This document shows, one piece after another, positions 39,156 to 48,897 of a stretch of DNA of 64,000 bases. The stretch lies in contig CAIKXA010000020.1 in the NCBI GenBank assembly GCA_903831295.1, forward strand, positions 26,287 through 90,286, read 5' to 3'. Each line of letters starts with the position of its first letter. Position 1 is the stretch's first letter. This stretch comes from an uncultured bacterium (GTDB lineage Bacteria; Planctomycetota; Phycisphaerae; Phycisphaerales; SM1A02). The notes beneath the pieces are model-generated. The model was not told the origin of the DNA and did no database searches. It saw only the letters and a list, made by a program, of their open reading frames with translations. The position numbers were made by a program, and so were the translations under genes.

Positions 39156-39944
39156 ATGACCCAGATGGAAGTGAACAACGTTCTCGTTGAGTTGAAGCCG
39201 CAAGAAAGGCAAGTGTTCGCGCAGTTGCTGAATTCAATGTTGCCCGCGATGGTGGGCGGTAAAAAAATTATTGAATTGCTGTGCAGCGTCATTGCCGAGG
39301 GAGGCAAGCGCGGCATTGAAACCACAAATCCCACATACCAAGCGGCGCTGTGGGCCATGTATCAAATTGGCGTGCGCGGCGTTCGATTGAATCAAGAAAC
39401 CAACGCGGCCGATTTAAAAACCGAAAAGTCCACGGAGTTTGACCAGCAGTCGTTCGAGTCGCATTTCACACTTGGCAATATCGCAACGGGTCGCGCCATG
39501 GTTGCCGCCATGTTGTTGTTCACCAATCGATCCGTGCGCATAAACAATGTGATGCAACCCGTGGTGCCCCAAACCATCGAAGTGATGAAGCCAATCAATG
39601 AAGCGGTGATGAAATCGCGCCTGACAGGCGAGGAAATTCACGTCACCGCGGCGCGCTATTACATGAGGATGATTGAGGAGGGACACGCCATGGATTCCAT
39701 CCAGGTTCGCGGCGCGCTTCAGGTTCTGGCGGATCTTTCCGTGGCCGCGTTTTCTTACAGTGTTGAAAATAAAACCTTCAGCATAGAGGGCTTTAACGAA
39801 GCCAACGCCTGCGCTCTTGCCTACTTGCAAGGAATGGATGTCGATCAAATTGTGCAAATGCGTTTACGTGTCGCCAACGCAAACGCGCGCATGCGTGGCG
39901 CACCCGCGCCACAAGTTGCCGCGGCGCGTAGGCGACGTTCTTAA
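39156..39944 (+). CDS. Conserved-looking protein of unknown function
   Basis: 262-aa ORF starting 1 bp after the ABC ATPase stop; helix-rich, Arg-rich tail; no family recognised. Confidence 0.65.
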   Translation: MTQMEVNNVLVELKPQERQVFAQLLNSMLPAMVGGKKIIELLCSVIAEGGKRGIETTNPTYQAALWAMYQIGVRGVRLNQETNAADLKTEKSTEFDQQSFESHFTLGNIATGRAMVAAMLLFTNRSVRINNVMQPVVPQTIEVMKPINEAVMKSRLTGEEIHVTAARYYMRMIEEGHAMDSIQVRGALQVLADLSVAAFSYSVENKTFSIEGFNEANACALAYLQGMDVDQIVQMRLRVANANARMRGAPAPQVAAARRRRS

Positions 39945-39985
39945 ATTTAATATTTACAGGTAAAAAACACGATTGGTTTTTTGGA

Positions 39986-40017
39986 GCGCGCGTAAAATTA
40001 AATTATTTACGCGGCGC
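39986..40017. terminator. Bidirectional stem-loop between convergent genes, overlapping the tmk stop codon
   Basis: GCGCGCGTAAA-ATTAAATTA-TTTACGCG(G)CGC: 8-bp perfect core CGCGTAAA/TTTACGCG, extended by 3 bp across one bulge. Confidence 0.5.
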
Positions 40018-40674
40018 GCAAGTTTCGTTTTTGGCGCACCACTGTTGCAAGCCACCAGTTAATTGCAAGAACACTTCGTCGGGCGATCGACCAGCGTCCA
40101 CCACAAAGAATTCCTTGGGGTTCTGCTGCGCTTGGCGCAAATATCCTTGGCGAACACGCGCGTGAAACTCAGCGCCTTTGCCCTCCATTCGGTCCATGAG
40201 CGGATTCAGCCGACTCATGGCAATGGCGGTGTCCACATCAAACAACACATTCAGATCAGGCCAACGACCACCAATGGCAACCTCCGCCACGGCGCGGATT
40301 TCGTGCGGCGGCAAGCCACCCGCGGTGCCCTGATACGCCAACGTACTAGCGACAAATCGATCGCTTAGAACAAATGTTCCATCGCGCAACGCCGGCTCAA
40401 TGCGCTCCTTCACAAGTTGCGCGCGGCTGGCCATGTACAAAAGCATTTCGCAGCGCACATCCATTTCGCCGTGACTTGGATCAAGCAGAATGTCTCGCAC
40501 GCGTTCACCAATCGCTGTTCCGCCGGGCTCGCGCACGGTGAGCATTTTTAAATTTTTGTCTTTGCAAAATTTTTCCAAGCGCGCAATCTGCGTGGACTTT
40601 CCGCTGCCATCAGGCCCCTCAAAGGCCATGAATTTTCCGCGCAGATTGTTCCACCAACTGTCGGCCATGATCAC
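40003..40674 (-). CDS. tmk: Thymidylate kinase
   Basis: MAFEGPDGSGKSTQIARL, TVREPGGTAIGERVRDILL, VLSDRFVASTLAYQGTAGGL. Confidence 0.95.
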   Translation of the reverse strand: MIMADSWWNNLRGKFMAFEGPDGSGKSTQIARLEKFCKDKNLKMLTVREPGGTAIGERVRDILLDPSHGEMDVRCEMLLYMASRAQLVKERIEPALRDGTFVLSDRFVASTLAYQGTAGGLPPHEIRAVAEVAIGGRWPDLNVLFDVDTAIAMSRLNPLMDRMEGKGAEFHARVRQGYLRQAQQNPKEFFVVDAGRSPDEVFLQLTGGLQQWCAKNETCAPRK

Positions 40675-41468
40675 TCTTCAGTGGTCTCGGTCACTTGTGG
40701 ATCACCAATTACGGCCGAACCCACGCGCACCATGTTGGCGCCGCACTCAATGGCCACTTCGAAATCGTGGCTCATGCCCATGGAAAGAATATTGAACGCA
40801 TCACCACCGATTTCACTGCCTCGAATTTCTTGGAACAATTCATGGCAGCGCTCAAATGTGCGCCGCGCCGCATCGAGTCCACCCTCAAGCGGACCCATGC
40901 ACATCAACCCGCGCGCCTTCATGTTGGGCATGCCCATAAGTTGTTCCACCAAATGCTTCACGGCTGGCGGCGCAATGCCGTGCTTGTTGCTGTCGCCGGA
41001 CACATTCACCTCCAGCAGCACTTCGGTTGGAGTTGGTCGGCGTGTTGAAGCGTCTTGCACCTCCTCCGCGATCCGCATGGAGTCAATGGAGTGGATAAGG
41101 CGCGCTGTCTCCAAGCACTTTTTAACCTTGTTGCGCTGCAGCGATCCAACCATGTGCCAACGCACTTTCGGAAGCTCGGCCTTGGGATCCATTTCCTTGC
41201 GACGAGAAATCCATTCACCAATGTTTGCGGCGCGCTGTGAAAGTTGTTGCACGCGGTTCTCGCCAAAATCAACTTGGCCCATGTTCACCATTTCTCGGAT
41301 TTGTTCAATGCTGCCAGACTTGCTCACCACGATCAACACAACGCTTCCGGCGCGTTGACCAGATTTTTTTTCAGAGTCGGTCACGCGTTGGCGAACAGAA
41401 TTGAAACGGTCACGAAGCGCGGTGGCTTGATCAGCGTCAAACGGAACGGATGCTGTTGTTTCTGACAT
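40671..41468 (-). CDS. YggS-family pyridoxal phosphate-binding protein
   Basis: LIVVSKSGSIEQIREMVNMGQVDFGENRVQQ, WHMVGSLQRNKVK, ARGLMCMGPLEG, LSMGMSHDFEVAIECGANMVRVGSAVIG; start at ATG 41468. Confidence 0.95.
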   Translation of the reverse strand: MSETTASVPFDADQATALRDRFNSVRQRVTDSEKKSGQRAGSVVLIVVSKSGSIEQIREMVNMGQVDFGENRVQQLSQRAANIGEWISRRKEMDPKAELPKVRWHMVGSLQRNKVKKCLETARLIHSIDSMRIAEEVQDASTRRPTPTEVLLEVNVSGDSNKHGIAPPAVKHLVEQLMGMPNMKARGLMCMGPLEGGLDAARRTFERCHELFQEIRGSEIGGDAFNILSMGMSHDFEVAIECGANMVRVGSAVIGDPQVTETTEE

Positions 41469-41645
41469 GCGCTTCAAGCGTAACAGCACGGCGCAAATAT
41501 CGGCAACATAAAATACACCTAAAATTTTCGGTAAAAACAGCAAGTTTTTATTGTGGGTTTTTATGCGCGTGTTTCTCGGCGCGGCATCGGCAAATCCATT
41601 CACGCCGGCAACTTTGCGGCGCATTCATGGCTGTATCCTGACAAA

Positions 41646-43349
41646 GTGAGCGCACCGCAATCACAACACGCAACAGGTCCCGTGGTTCTCATCATTCGCG
41701 ATGGGTGGGGAAAAAATCCGCACCCCGAGCAGGATTCATACAACGCCGTCAAGCTTGCGCGCACGCCTTGCGCCGACGACCTAGAAAAAAACTGGCCGCA
41801 CACGCTGATTAAGACCAGTGGCGAGGACGTTGGTTTACCAATAGGCCCCGACGGACCCGTGATGGGCAACAGCGAAGTGGGGCACCAAAATATTGGCGCC
41901 GGTCGAATTGTGGACCAAGAACTCATGCGCATTACTCGCGCCATTCGTAGCGGTGAATTTGCGCGCAACGCGCCCATGATCGCGGCGTTTGAGCGCGCCA
42001 AAAAATCCGGCACCGCCGTTCATGTCATGGGCTTGCTCAGCGACGGCCAAGTGCACAGCGACTTGTCACACCTGGAGGCAATTTTGAGCGCGGCCAAAGC
42101 CAACGGCGTGGACAGCAACAAACTTTTTGTGCACGCATTTTTAGATGGCCGCGACACGCCGTCCCAGGGATCGCTGAAATATATTCCGTGGTTGCAAAAT
42201 GTTTTGCGCGCAACTGGCGGACGACTTGCCACCGTGTGCGGGCGCTTCTTTGCCATGGACCGCGACCACCGCTGGGAGCGCGTGAAGAAGGCCTATGACT
42301 TGTTGACAAAGAAATCTCATGATGGCCCAGACTCTGACACGAAACAGAATTCCACCACCAACACAAATTCTGTCGCGGGTTCAGTTCATTCCGCCACCGG
42401 AACAAGTCACACCAACGTTGACGTGATGGCCGTCATTCACCAACACTTCGCGAACCCCACAAGCAACACCGAGCGCGGCGACGAGTTCATGCCACCCACG
42501 CGCTTGCTCAGCGAGGGCGTGATTGAAAGTGGCGACACGGTAATATTTTTCAACTTTCGCGGCGACCGCCCGCGTGAATTATGCAAAGCGTTTGTGCTTG
42601 ATGACGCCGAGTGGAAAAACATTCAGGGCGGGGGATTTGACCGCGCCCCGCATCTAACCCAACTTCACTTTCTCACCATGTCGCAGTATGAGCGCGGCCT
42701 GCCAACGCAAGTCATGTTCACGCGCCCCGCCAAAATGAAAAACATTTTGGGCGAGTGCGTTTCAAGCGCGGGCCTGACGCAATTTCGCTGCGCCGAAACA
42801 GAAAAGTTTCCGCACGTCACGTTCTTCTTCAACGATTACCGCGAGGAACCGTTCACAGGCGAGCGCCGCGAAATTATTCCAAGTCCACGCGACGTTCCAA
42901 CCTACGACCTGAAGCCCGAGATGAGCGCAACCGGTGTGTGCGACGCCGTGTTGCGGCGCATTGCCGCGCCCGATTGTGAATCACTGATCGTGGTGAACTT
43001 TGCAAACCCCGACATGGTTGGACACACGGGTTCGCTGACCGCCGCCATTAAGGCCTGTGAAGTTACCGACGCATGCGTGCAGAAAATAATCAACGCCACT
43101 CTTGCGCGCGGCGGTCACCTTGTCATTACCGCCGATCACGGAAACGCCGAGCAAATGAAGAACCCCGCAACCGGCGAGCCCCAAACTGCGCACACTAATT
43201 TCACAGTTCCTCTATATATAGTTTCGCACGCTCTTCAGTCAGCCAAACTTCGTAGCGACGGTCGCTTAGCCGACATTGCGCCCACGCTTCTTCAAATGCT
43301 GGGCGTTGTGCAGCCAGCGGACATGACTGGTCGATCGTTGATTTTATAA
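41646..43349 (+). CDS. gpmI: 2,3-bisphosphoglycerate-independent phosphoglycerate mutase
   Basis: DGWGKNPHPEQDSYNAVKLA, MGNSEVGHQNIGAGRIVDQ, HAFLDGRDTPSQGSLKYI, NFRGDRPRE, VITADHGNAEQM; GTG start. Confidence 0.95.
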   Translation: MSAPQSQHATGPVVLIIRDGWGKNPHPEQDSYNAVKLARTPCADDLEKNWPHTLIKTSGEDVGLPIGPDGPVMGNSEVGHQNIGAGRIVDQELMRITRAIRSGEFARNAPMIAAFERAKKSGTAVHVMGLLSDGQVHSDLSHLEAILSAAKANGVDSNKLFVHAFLDGRDTPSQGSLKYIPWLQNVLRATGGRLATVCGRFFAMDRDHRWERVKKAYDLLTKKSHDGPDSDTKQNSTTNTNSVAGSVHSATGTSHTNVDVMAVIHQHFANPTSNTERGDEFMPPTRLLSEGVIESGDTVIFFNFRGDRPRELCKAFVLDDAEWKNIQGGGFDRAPHLTQLHFLTMSQYERGLPTQVMFTRPAKMKNILGECVSSAGLTQFRCAETEKFPHVTFFFNDYREEPFTGERREIIPSPRDVPTYDLKPEMSATGVCDAVLRRIAAPDCESLIVVNFANPDMVGHTGSLTAAIKACEVTDACVQKIINATLARGGHLVITADHGNAEQMKNPATGEPQTAHTNFTVPLYIVSHALQSAKLRSDGRLADIAPTLLQMLGVVQPADMTGRSLIL

Positions 43350-43386
43350 ATTTTTGACGCTCAGATCATCGAGCGCATATTGCGTT

Positions 43387-43408
43387 AAGTCGAGATTTTG
43401 CTTGACTT
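43387..43408. repeat. Stem-loop downstream of gpmI
   Basis: AAGTCGAG-ATTTTG-CTTGACTT, 8-bp stem with one G-U wobble. Confidence 0.4.
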
Positions 43409-43439
43409 TGCCCTCTCTAAAATCTATTCTTTTCAACTT

Positions 43440-44264
43440 ATGAAAAAAATAATGGTCGTTGTTGTTTGTTTCGCCATTTGCATTCTGAAAGCCAATGCCG
43501 AGACGACGTATTCAGCACAACAGAACGTCGCCAACTTTGGGTGGCTAAACCAAAGAGATTCGCAGATTGTCCAAGCCACTGGGCAAAATGGTTGCAACCC
43601 AACATCGTGGGTGAACTTGATGGTCAAGTTGCAAAACCAACACCCCGACATCTTTCATACAGGTCTTGTGGGGGCGACGTATGCGGACTGGACTCAGTCT
43701 GCCATTACTTTATCTGGGTCATCCTATTTAGATACTTCTCCCACAAGTGGAACAGACTCAGGAAAGATTGTCTCCGGCATGGAGAGCTACTTCCAGTCCA
43801 AAGGCTTTTTTGGTTTTTCTGTAGCGCAATATAATTTGCCGCGGTTGACCAACCTTTATGAGGCCATCTTGACTTCCGCCACTGTGCAGTTGTTGCTATT
43901 TCCTTTACCGGGAAGCAACGCCACCATCGGTCACGCTGTTTCTTTGGGCGGTTTCAACTGGACAGACAAAAATGACTTGCATTATGTAAGCCAATCAGAC
44001 AACGCCAGGCTCTCGTTTGTTGATCCGCAAGATCCTTGGCATGGTTTAGACACAAGCTCTGGGGCTTTTGGAGCGGCCTTCGCAAGCGCGCACGTTTGGG
44101 ATGGGAATGATGGGACAAATCAATTTTCAATTGTTCAGTACGCGAATAACGACTATTACATCCACTCTGCGTATGTTGTTGTTCCAGGTCCAACCATTAT
44201 TCATTGTCTTATTTCCGGAATGCTCTCATTCTTTGGGTTTAGTTTCAGGCGAAGATTGGCATAG
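43440..44264 (+). CDS. Secreted C39-like/papain-fold putative peptidase with PEP-CTERM-like C-terminal tail
   Basis: Signal peptide MKKIMVVVVCFAICILKANA; NGCNPTSWVNLMVKL (Cys), TIGHAVSLGGFNW (His), FVDPQDPW; C-terminus VPGPTIIHCLISGMLSFFGFSFRRRLA. Confidence 0.6.
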   Translation: MKKIMVVVVCFAICILKANAETTYSAQQNVANFGWLNQRDSQIVQATGQNGCNPTSWVNLMVKLQNQHPDIFHTGLVGATYADWTQSAITLSGSSYLDTSPTSGTDSGKIVSGMESYFQSKGFFGFSVAQYNLPRLTNLYEAILTSATVQLLLFPLPGSNATIGHAVSLGGFNWTDKNDLHYVSQSDNARLSFVDPQDPWHGLDTSSGAFGAAFASAHVWDGNDGTNQFSIVQYANNDYYIHSAYVVVPGPTIIHCLISGMLSFFGFSFRRRLA

Positions 44265-44370
44265 TCGCCTTGCGTGAGCGATGGACACGACTCCTTGCTC
44301 GCTGATTAGAAGCATTTAATCGATGGTCAACAACTATCAGGCTCGCAACGTGACGAATGCTTGCTGTTGA

Positions 44371-46149
44371 TTAAGCGTGTTCGCTAGCAAAACGCGCGCG
44401 CACAGAGCGGAAGTAACCCTCAAGTTCAAGAGCAATGTCCACCAACTCAGGATCAAAGGCGCGGCCAGATTCCTTGCGAAGGAATTCGGTGACCTGCTCC
44501 GCCGTCCACGCATCTTTATAAACGCGCTTGCTTGTGAGCGCGTCATAAACATCCGCCACGGCGACAATGCGCGCAAAGAGCGGAATTTCAAGTCCGCGCA
44601 ACGGTTTCGCGTCTGGGTTCGCTTGAAATTCTGTGGGCATGGCTTCAAGCATGGCCGCATCAAAGAAGCCGGGATATCCGGTGCTGTCCCACTTTTCATG
44701 GTGATGAGTTATCACTTCGCGCGCGGCATCGTCATATGGAGTAGTGGAGTGGGCAAACAATCGGCCACCCCTCACCGAGTGCGTTTGCATGTATTTGTAC
44801 TCCGCATCATCTAGCTTGCCCGGCTTTTTCAGAATGAGATCAGGAATCCCAATCTTGCCAACATCATGCAGCATGGCCGCAATACGCAATTCGTCGCGGC
44901 GTCGATGGCGTTCTGAATCATCAATGTTGTGAAGCGTGGCCCATCGCTCATACATGGCAACCGAGCATTCGGCAACGCGCTGCACATGCGCGCCGGTTTC
45001 CATTGGATCGCGCATTTCGGCGGCGGCGATGATGCGCATGATCATGCCGCGCACCAAACGCGCGCGTTCCACCGCAAGCGATGCCATTCCAATAAAAAAT
45101 TCCAGCGCAGCCTCGTCAGCCGCGGTGAAAACAGATCTATCCGCCCCAGATTTTCCACGACCACGAGCGTTGATAAGTTGCAGCACAACCAACACCTCAT
45201 CGCGCCCGTCGCGCAACGGAGCAATCAACATGCTTTGAGTGTTGTAGCCAGCCTGTATTTCAAACTCTGGACGAAATTGACAAGGAAGCGAGGCATCAAG
45301 CTTTTGAACATCATCGATGCGAAGCAAGCGACCAGTTGTCGCCACATATCCCGCGATGGAAGTGCTATCCGGTGGAAGCACAATGTCTGCCAGTGGCAAA
45401 CGCTCGCCCTTTGCAAGTGTCGCTTCAATCGTGTCGTTCTGTCTGTTCTTTAGACGAACGACGCCCTTTTCAATCATCCAGATTGATCCAGCGTCGGCGT
45501 TTGTAATTGCGCGCGCAAGACGAAGCGTTTGGTCCATCACTTCATCAAGATCTTGAGCGCGACCAAGCTTGGTTCCAAACGCCGCAACCTCTGCGATACG
45601 TTCGCGCTGCTCTTGACTTTCTTCGCCCAGCAACTTATTCATGGCAAAGAGTTTTCGATTTGCGGCATCCACTTCCGCGTTGCGACGAACAAGTTCCGAC
45701 TGGCTCTGCGCCAGCGAACGCATGGCGTTATCACGGTCGCGCTGGGCTCGACCCATGCGTGCGTGGTAGCGAATTCGCGCAACCAGTTCTAGATCATCTG
45801 GAAATTTAACTAGGTAATCATTTGCGCCGGCTCCGAAGCACTGCTCTTTGGTGACAGCGTCCGCATTGGATGAAAGCACCACAAGCGGCGTGACCGCAAG
45901 ATCTGGATTGGCGCGGATGCGCAGGATCTGCTGCATGCCATCAACACCCGGCATGATGAGGTCTTGAAGGATCACGTCGGGACGCTTGCTTAATGCCAAC
46001 GCGAATCCAGTTTCCGCATCTTGCGTGGCGATCAATTCAATATCACTAAACGATGCAAGTTTTTTGTGCAGCGCCGCCGCGATAATCAATTGATCGTCAA
46101 TCAAAAGCACAAGAGTTTTTGTTGACGAAGGTTCCGTGGTGGATGTCAC
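44371..46149 (-). CDS. Response regulator with GAF and HD-GYP domains
   Basis: REC VLLIDDQLIIAAAL...DVILQDLIMPGVDG; GAF-like region; MLHDVGKIGIPDLILKKPGKL and HHEKWDSTGYPG. Confidence 0.93.
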   Translation of the reverse strand: MTSTTEPSSTKTLVLLIDDQLIIAAALHKKLASFSDIELIATQDAETGFALALSKRPDVILQDLIMPGVDGMQQILRIRANPDLAVTPLVVLSSNADAVTKEQCFGAGANDYLVKFPDDLELVARIRYHARMGRAQRDRDNAMRSLAQSQSELVRRNAEVDAANRKLFAMNKLLGEESQEQRERIAEVAAFGTKLGRAQDLDEVMDQTLRLARAITNADAGSIWMIEKGVVRLKNRQNDTIEATLAKGERLPLADIVLPPDSTSIAGYVATTGRLLRIDDVQKLDASLPCQFRPEFEIQAGYNTQSMLIAPLRDGRDEVLVVLQLINARGRGKSGADRSVFTAADEAALEFFIGMASLAVERARLVRGMIMRIIAAAEMRDPMETGAHVQRVAECSVAMYERWATLHNIDDSERHRRRDELRIAAMLHDVGKIGIPDLILKKPGKLDDAEYKYMQTHSVRGGRLFAHSTTPYDDAAREVITHHHEKWDSTGYPGFFDAAMLEAMPTEFQANPDAKPLRGLEIPLFARIVAVADVYDALTSKRVYKDAWTAEQVTEFLRKESGRAFDPELVDIALELEGYFRSVRARFASEHA

Positions 46150-47435
46150 GCCTTCATCCTATCGGCGGTTGCTCTTGGATGGAAGAAAGACAGGTTGCTC
46201 TGTGAGTTTTTGGGCATAAGCGCAATGCCAATTAAACCGGCGGCGGTGAACAACATAAATAGCACCCCCACGCCAAGCGCGCCGAATTTTTCAGCGACCA
46301 ACAACATAACGAAGGGGCCGCTGCCACCAACCACCGCCGAAGCGCCGTCATAGGAAACCGCGATGCCCGACACGCGCACGGGCGACGCGAACAACTGCGG
46401 TAAAAGACCCAAATACGCGCCAATAAATGCGCCACCCAGCGCGCCCAAAGCAACCAACCACGTTGCGCCGCTTGTGGGCACCGACGCGTACGCTGGAAGC
46501 GCGCACACAAAAACAGCCAACAAAGACCATGCGCAGAATTTCTTCGCGCCAACCTTGTCGGCGATCCATCCGCTGAAAACATAAATTACAGATCCGCAAC
46601 CCGCCGACACCAACGCGATAAAGTCGGCCGCGGACTGCGTGGTGTGGCAGGTGAGAATTAAAAACGATGGCAGCGCCAAGTACAACGCCGCCACAACCCA
46701 CGCGTGAACGCTGCACATTAAAAATCCAGCGATCATCGCGCGTGGTGAATCGCGTAGCAGTGTGCGTAGCGGAAACGCGTCAACTTGGCCGCTTGATTTT
46801 AGGTTTTTAAACTCGGCGGTTTCGCCAACATGTCGACGCACGAAATATGCGAACACGCCGATGCAACTGCCAAAGAAAAACGCCAAGCGCCACGCCCAAC
46901 TCATGGCGTGTTCATGCCCAAATATGGAGGAAATAATCAGCGCCACGGTTTGTCCAAGCAGCAATCCAGAGTTCACGCCCGCAAGCAAAATGGACGTGAC
47001 TAAACCCGCGCGCCGCGGGCCAGCATGCTCGCTGAGCCAGCACAGTGACGACGGAATTTCTCCACCAAGCGCCATGCCCTGCACAAGTCGCAGCACCACT
47101 AACAATATTGGAGCGGCAATTCCAAGCGTGGCGTAACCAGGAAGAAGTCCGATGATGAATGTGGTGGCGGCCATTCCCAACACCGTGTGTGAAAATACGT
47201 ATGCGCGACCGCGGCGGTCGGCAACGTGCGCCCAAAGAATGCCACCAAATGGGCGCGCGAAATACCCCACCGCGAAAATGGCGAAGGCCTTAAGCGTTGA
47301 GGACGCGTCGGAGTCGGTCGGAAAAAATGCCGCGCCAATTTGCGGGGCGAACACGGCGAAAATGACGAAATCGTAGAACTCAAACACACCTCCAAGTGCG
47401 GAGATAAATGTGGTTCGCCAAAGCGGTGCGTTCAT
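46146..47435 (-). CDS. MFS transporter, metabolite:H+ symporter (MHS-like)
   Basis: GGVFEFYDFVIFAVFAPQIG, FARPFGGILWAHVADRRGRAYVF, RLVQGMALGGEIPSS. Confidence 0.92.
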   Translation of the reverse strand: MNAPLWRTTFISALGGVFEFYDFVIFAVFAPQIGAAFFPTDSDASSTLKAFAIFAVGYFARPFGGILWAHVADRRGRAYVFSHTVLGMAATTFIIGLLPGYATLGIAAPILLVVLRLVQGMALGGEIPSSLCWLSEHAGPRRAGLVTSILLAGVNSGLLLGQTVALIISSIFGHEHAMSWAWRLAFFFGSCIGVFAYFVRRHVGETAEFKNLKSSGQVDAFPLRTLLRDSPRAMIAGFLMCSVHAWVVAALYLALPSFLILTCHTTQSAADFIALVSAGCGSVIYVFSGWIADKVGAKKFCAWSLLAVFVCALPAYASVPTSGATWLVALGALGGAFIGAYLGLLPQLFASPVRVSGIAVSYDGASAVVGGSGPFVMLLVAEKFGALGVGVLFMLFTAAGLIGIALMPKNSQSNLSFFHPRATADRMKA

Positions 47436-47460
47436 AACGCAACCCTACCACGCGGCAGAT

Positions 47461-48897
47461 TTACATTCGCATCAGCAATTCTTCAACAGCCTTGCGTCGA
47501 TCGGCTAGTGAATCACCAGCATCACTTCCAACAGGCGCCATGACGCGCGACGGCGGATTGCCGCTGATAATGCGCGAGCCCTTGCTGAAAGTGATATACG
47601 AAATTGCCCACGACATAAAAACCAGAATTCGATTATTGAAACCCACCAGCAAAATCAAATGCACAAACAACCACGCTAGCCACGCAATGAGTCCGTGAAA
47701 CTTGAGGCCCGCAACTTCCGCCACGGCCTTGGCTCGACCAATAGTTGCCATTGAACCCTTGTCAAAATATTCAAACTTTCCGCGCTCCGGTATTTGCGCG
47801 CCGTTGGTGGCATTGGCGTGTGGCGTTGTGTTCGCCGCGTTGCTTGTTGGCATTGTGTTGCGCACGCCAGCTCGCACTTCGCGCGCAATTATTTTTGCCA
47901 CAAATTGTCCCATTTGCGTTGCCGCCGGCGCAACCCCAGGAACCGCGTGCCCGGTTTTGGCGCACTTCATTGACGCCATGTCGCCAATCACAAAAACATT
48001 TGGAGCGCCCATGACCGAGCAATCTGGTTCCACCAGCACGCGCCCATTTCGATCCAGCTTTGCACCAAGCGATGCGCCAAGTGAATTTGCTTTCACGCCC
48101 GCCGACCACACGATGGTGTTGGCGCGAATAGTTTCGCCATTCACCACCACGCCATTTTCATCGACATGTGTGACCGATTGATTGAGGCGAATCTCTACGC
48201 CAATTTTTTCCAGCGCTTTCAACGCGGCGTGTGAGGAACTTTCGCTCATGCTTGGTAGAAGCCGATTGCCAGCCTCGATTAAAATAACGCGCGCGTTTTT
48301 TGAATTGAAGCGGCGATAGTCCTTGGAAATAGAATCAACACCAAGTTCCTTAATGGCGCCAGCAAGTTCAACGCCCGTTGCGCCACCGCCCACCACAATA
48401 AAAGTTAAGTGTTCGCGCAGGGCGGCGGGATTGGTCTCAGCCTCGGCGTCCTCAAAGGCGCGCAAAATTTTATTACGAATAATCATCGCGTCATCAAGCG
48501 TTTTCATTCCAGGCGCAAATGGCGCCCATTGATCGTTTCCAAAATAACTCGAACTCGCGCCCGCGGCCAAAATGAGATAATCAAAACGCGCGCTTCGTTT
48601 GTTGGAAAACGTGATGCGGCACGCAGCGCAATCAATGGACACAACCTCGTCGTTGAACACATAGGCGTTTGCTTGCTTGCGAAAAATACGACGAATAGGA
48701 AAAGCAATATTGGAAGTGGGAAGCACAGACGTGGCCACCTGATACAGCAGGGGTTGAAATAAATGGTGATTTTCCTTGTCAATCAACACCACATTCACTG
48801 GCGCTTTGGCCAACGCCTGCACAGCTGAAACTCCACCAAATCCGCCGCCAATGACAACGACTATGGGTGAGTCAATGTTTGGTTTTGTCATGGGCAA
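47461..48897 (-). CDS. Type II NADH:quinone oxidoreductase (NDH-2-like)
   Basis: VVIGGGFGGVSAVQALAKAPVNVVLIDKENHHLFQPLLYQVATSVLPTSNIAFPIR; VVGGGATGVELAGAI; C-terminal membrane anchor. Confidence 0.94.
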   Translation of the reverse strand: MPMTKPNIDSPIVVVIGGGFGGVSAVQALAKAPVNVVLIDKENHHLFQPLLYQVATSVLPTSNIAFPIRRIFRKQANAYVFNDEVVSIDCAACRITFSNKRSARFDYLILAAGASSSYFGNDQWAPFAPGMKTLDDAMIIRNKILRAFEDAEAETNPAALREHLTFIVVGGGATGVELAGAIKELGVDSISKDYRRFNSKNARVILIEAGNRLLPSMSESSSHAALKALEKIGVEIRLNQSVTHVDENGVVVNGETIRANTIVWSAGVKANSLGASLGAKLDRNGRVLVEPDCSVMGAPNVFVIGDMASMKCAKTGHAVPGVAPAATQMGQFVAKIIAREVRAGVRNTMPTSNAANTTPHANATNGAQIPERGKFEYFDKGSMATIGRAKAVAEVAGLKFHGLIAWLAWLFVHLILLVGFNNRILVFMSWAISYITFSKGSRIISGNPPSRVMAPVGSDAGDSLADRRKAVEELLMRM

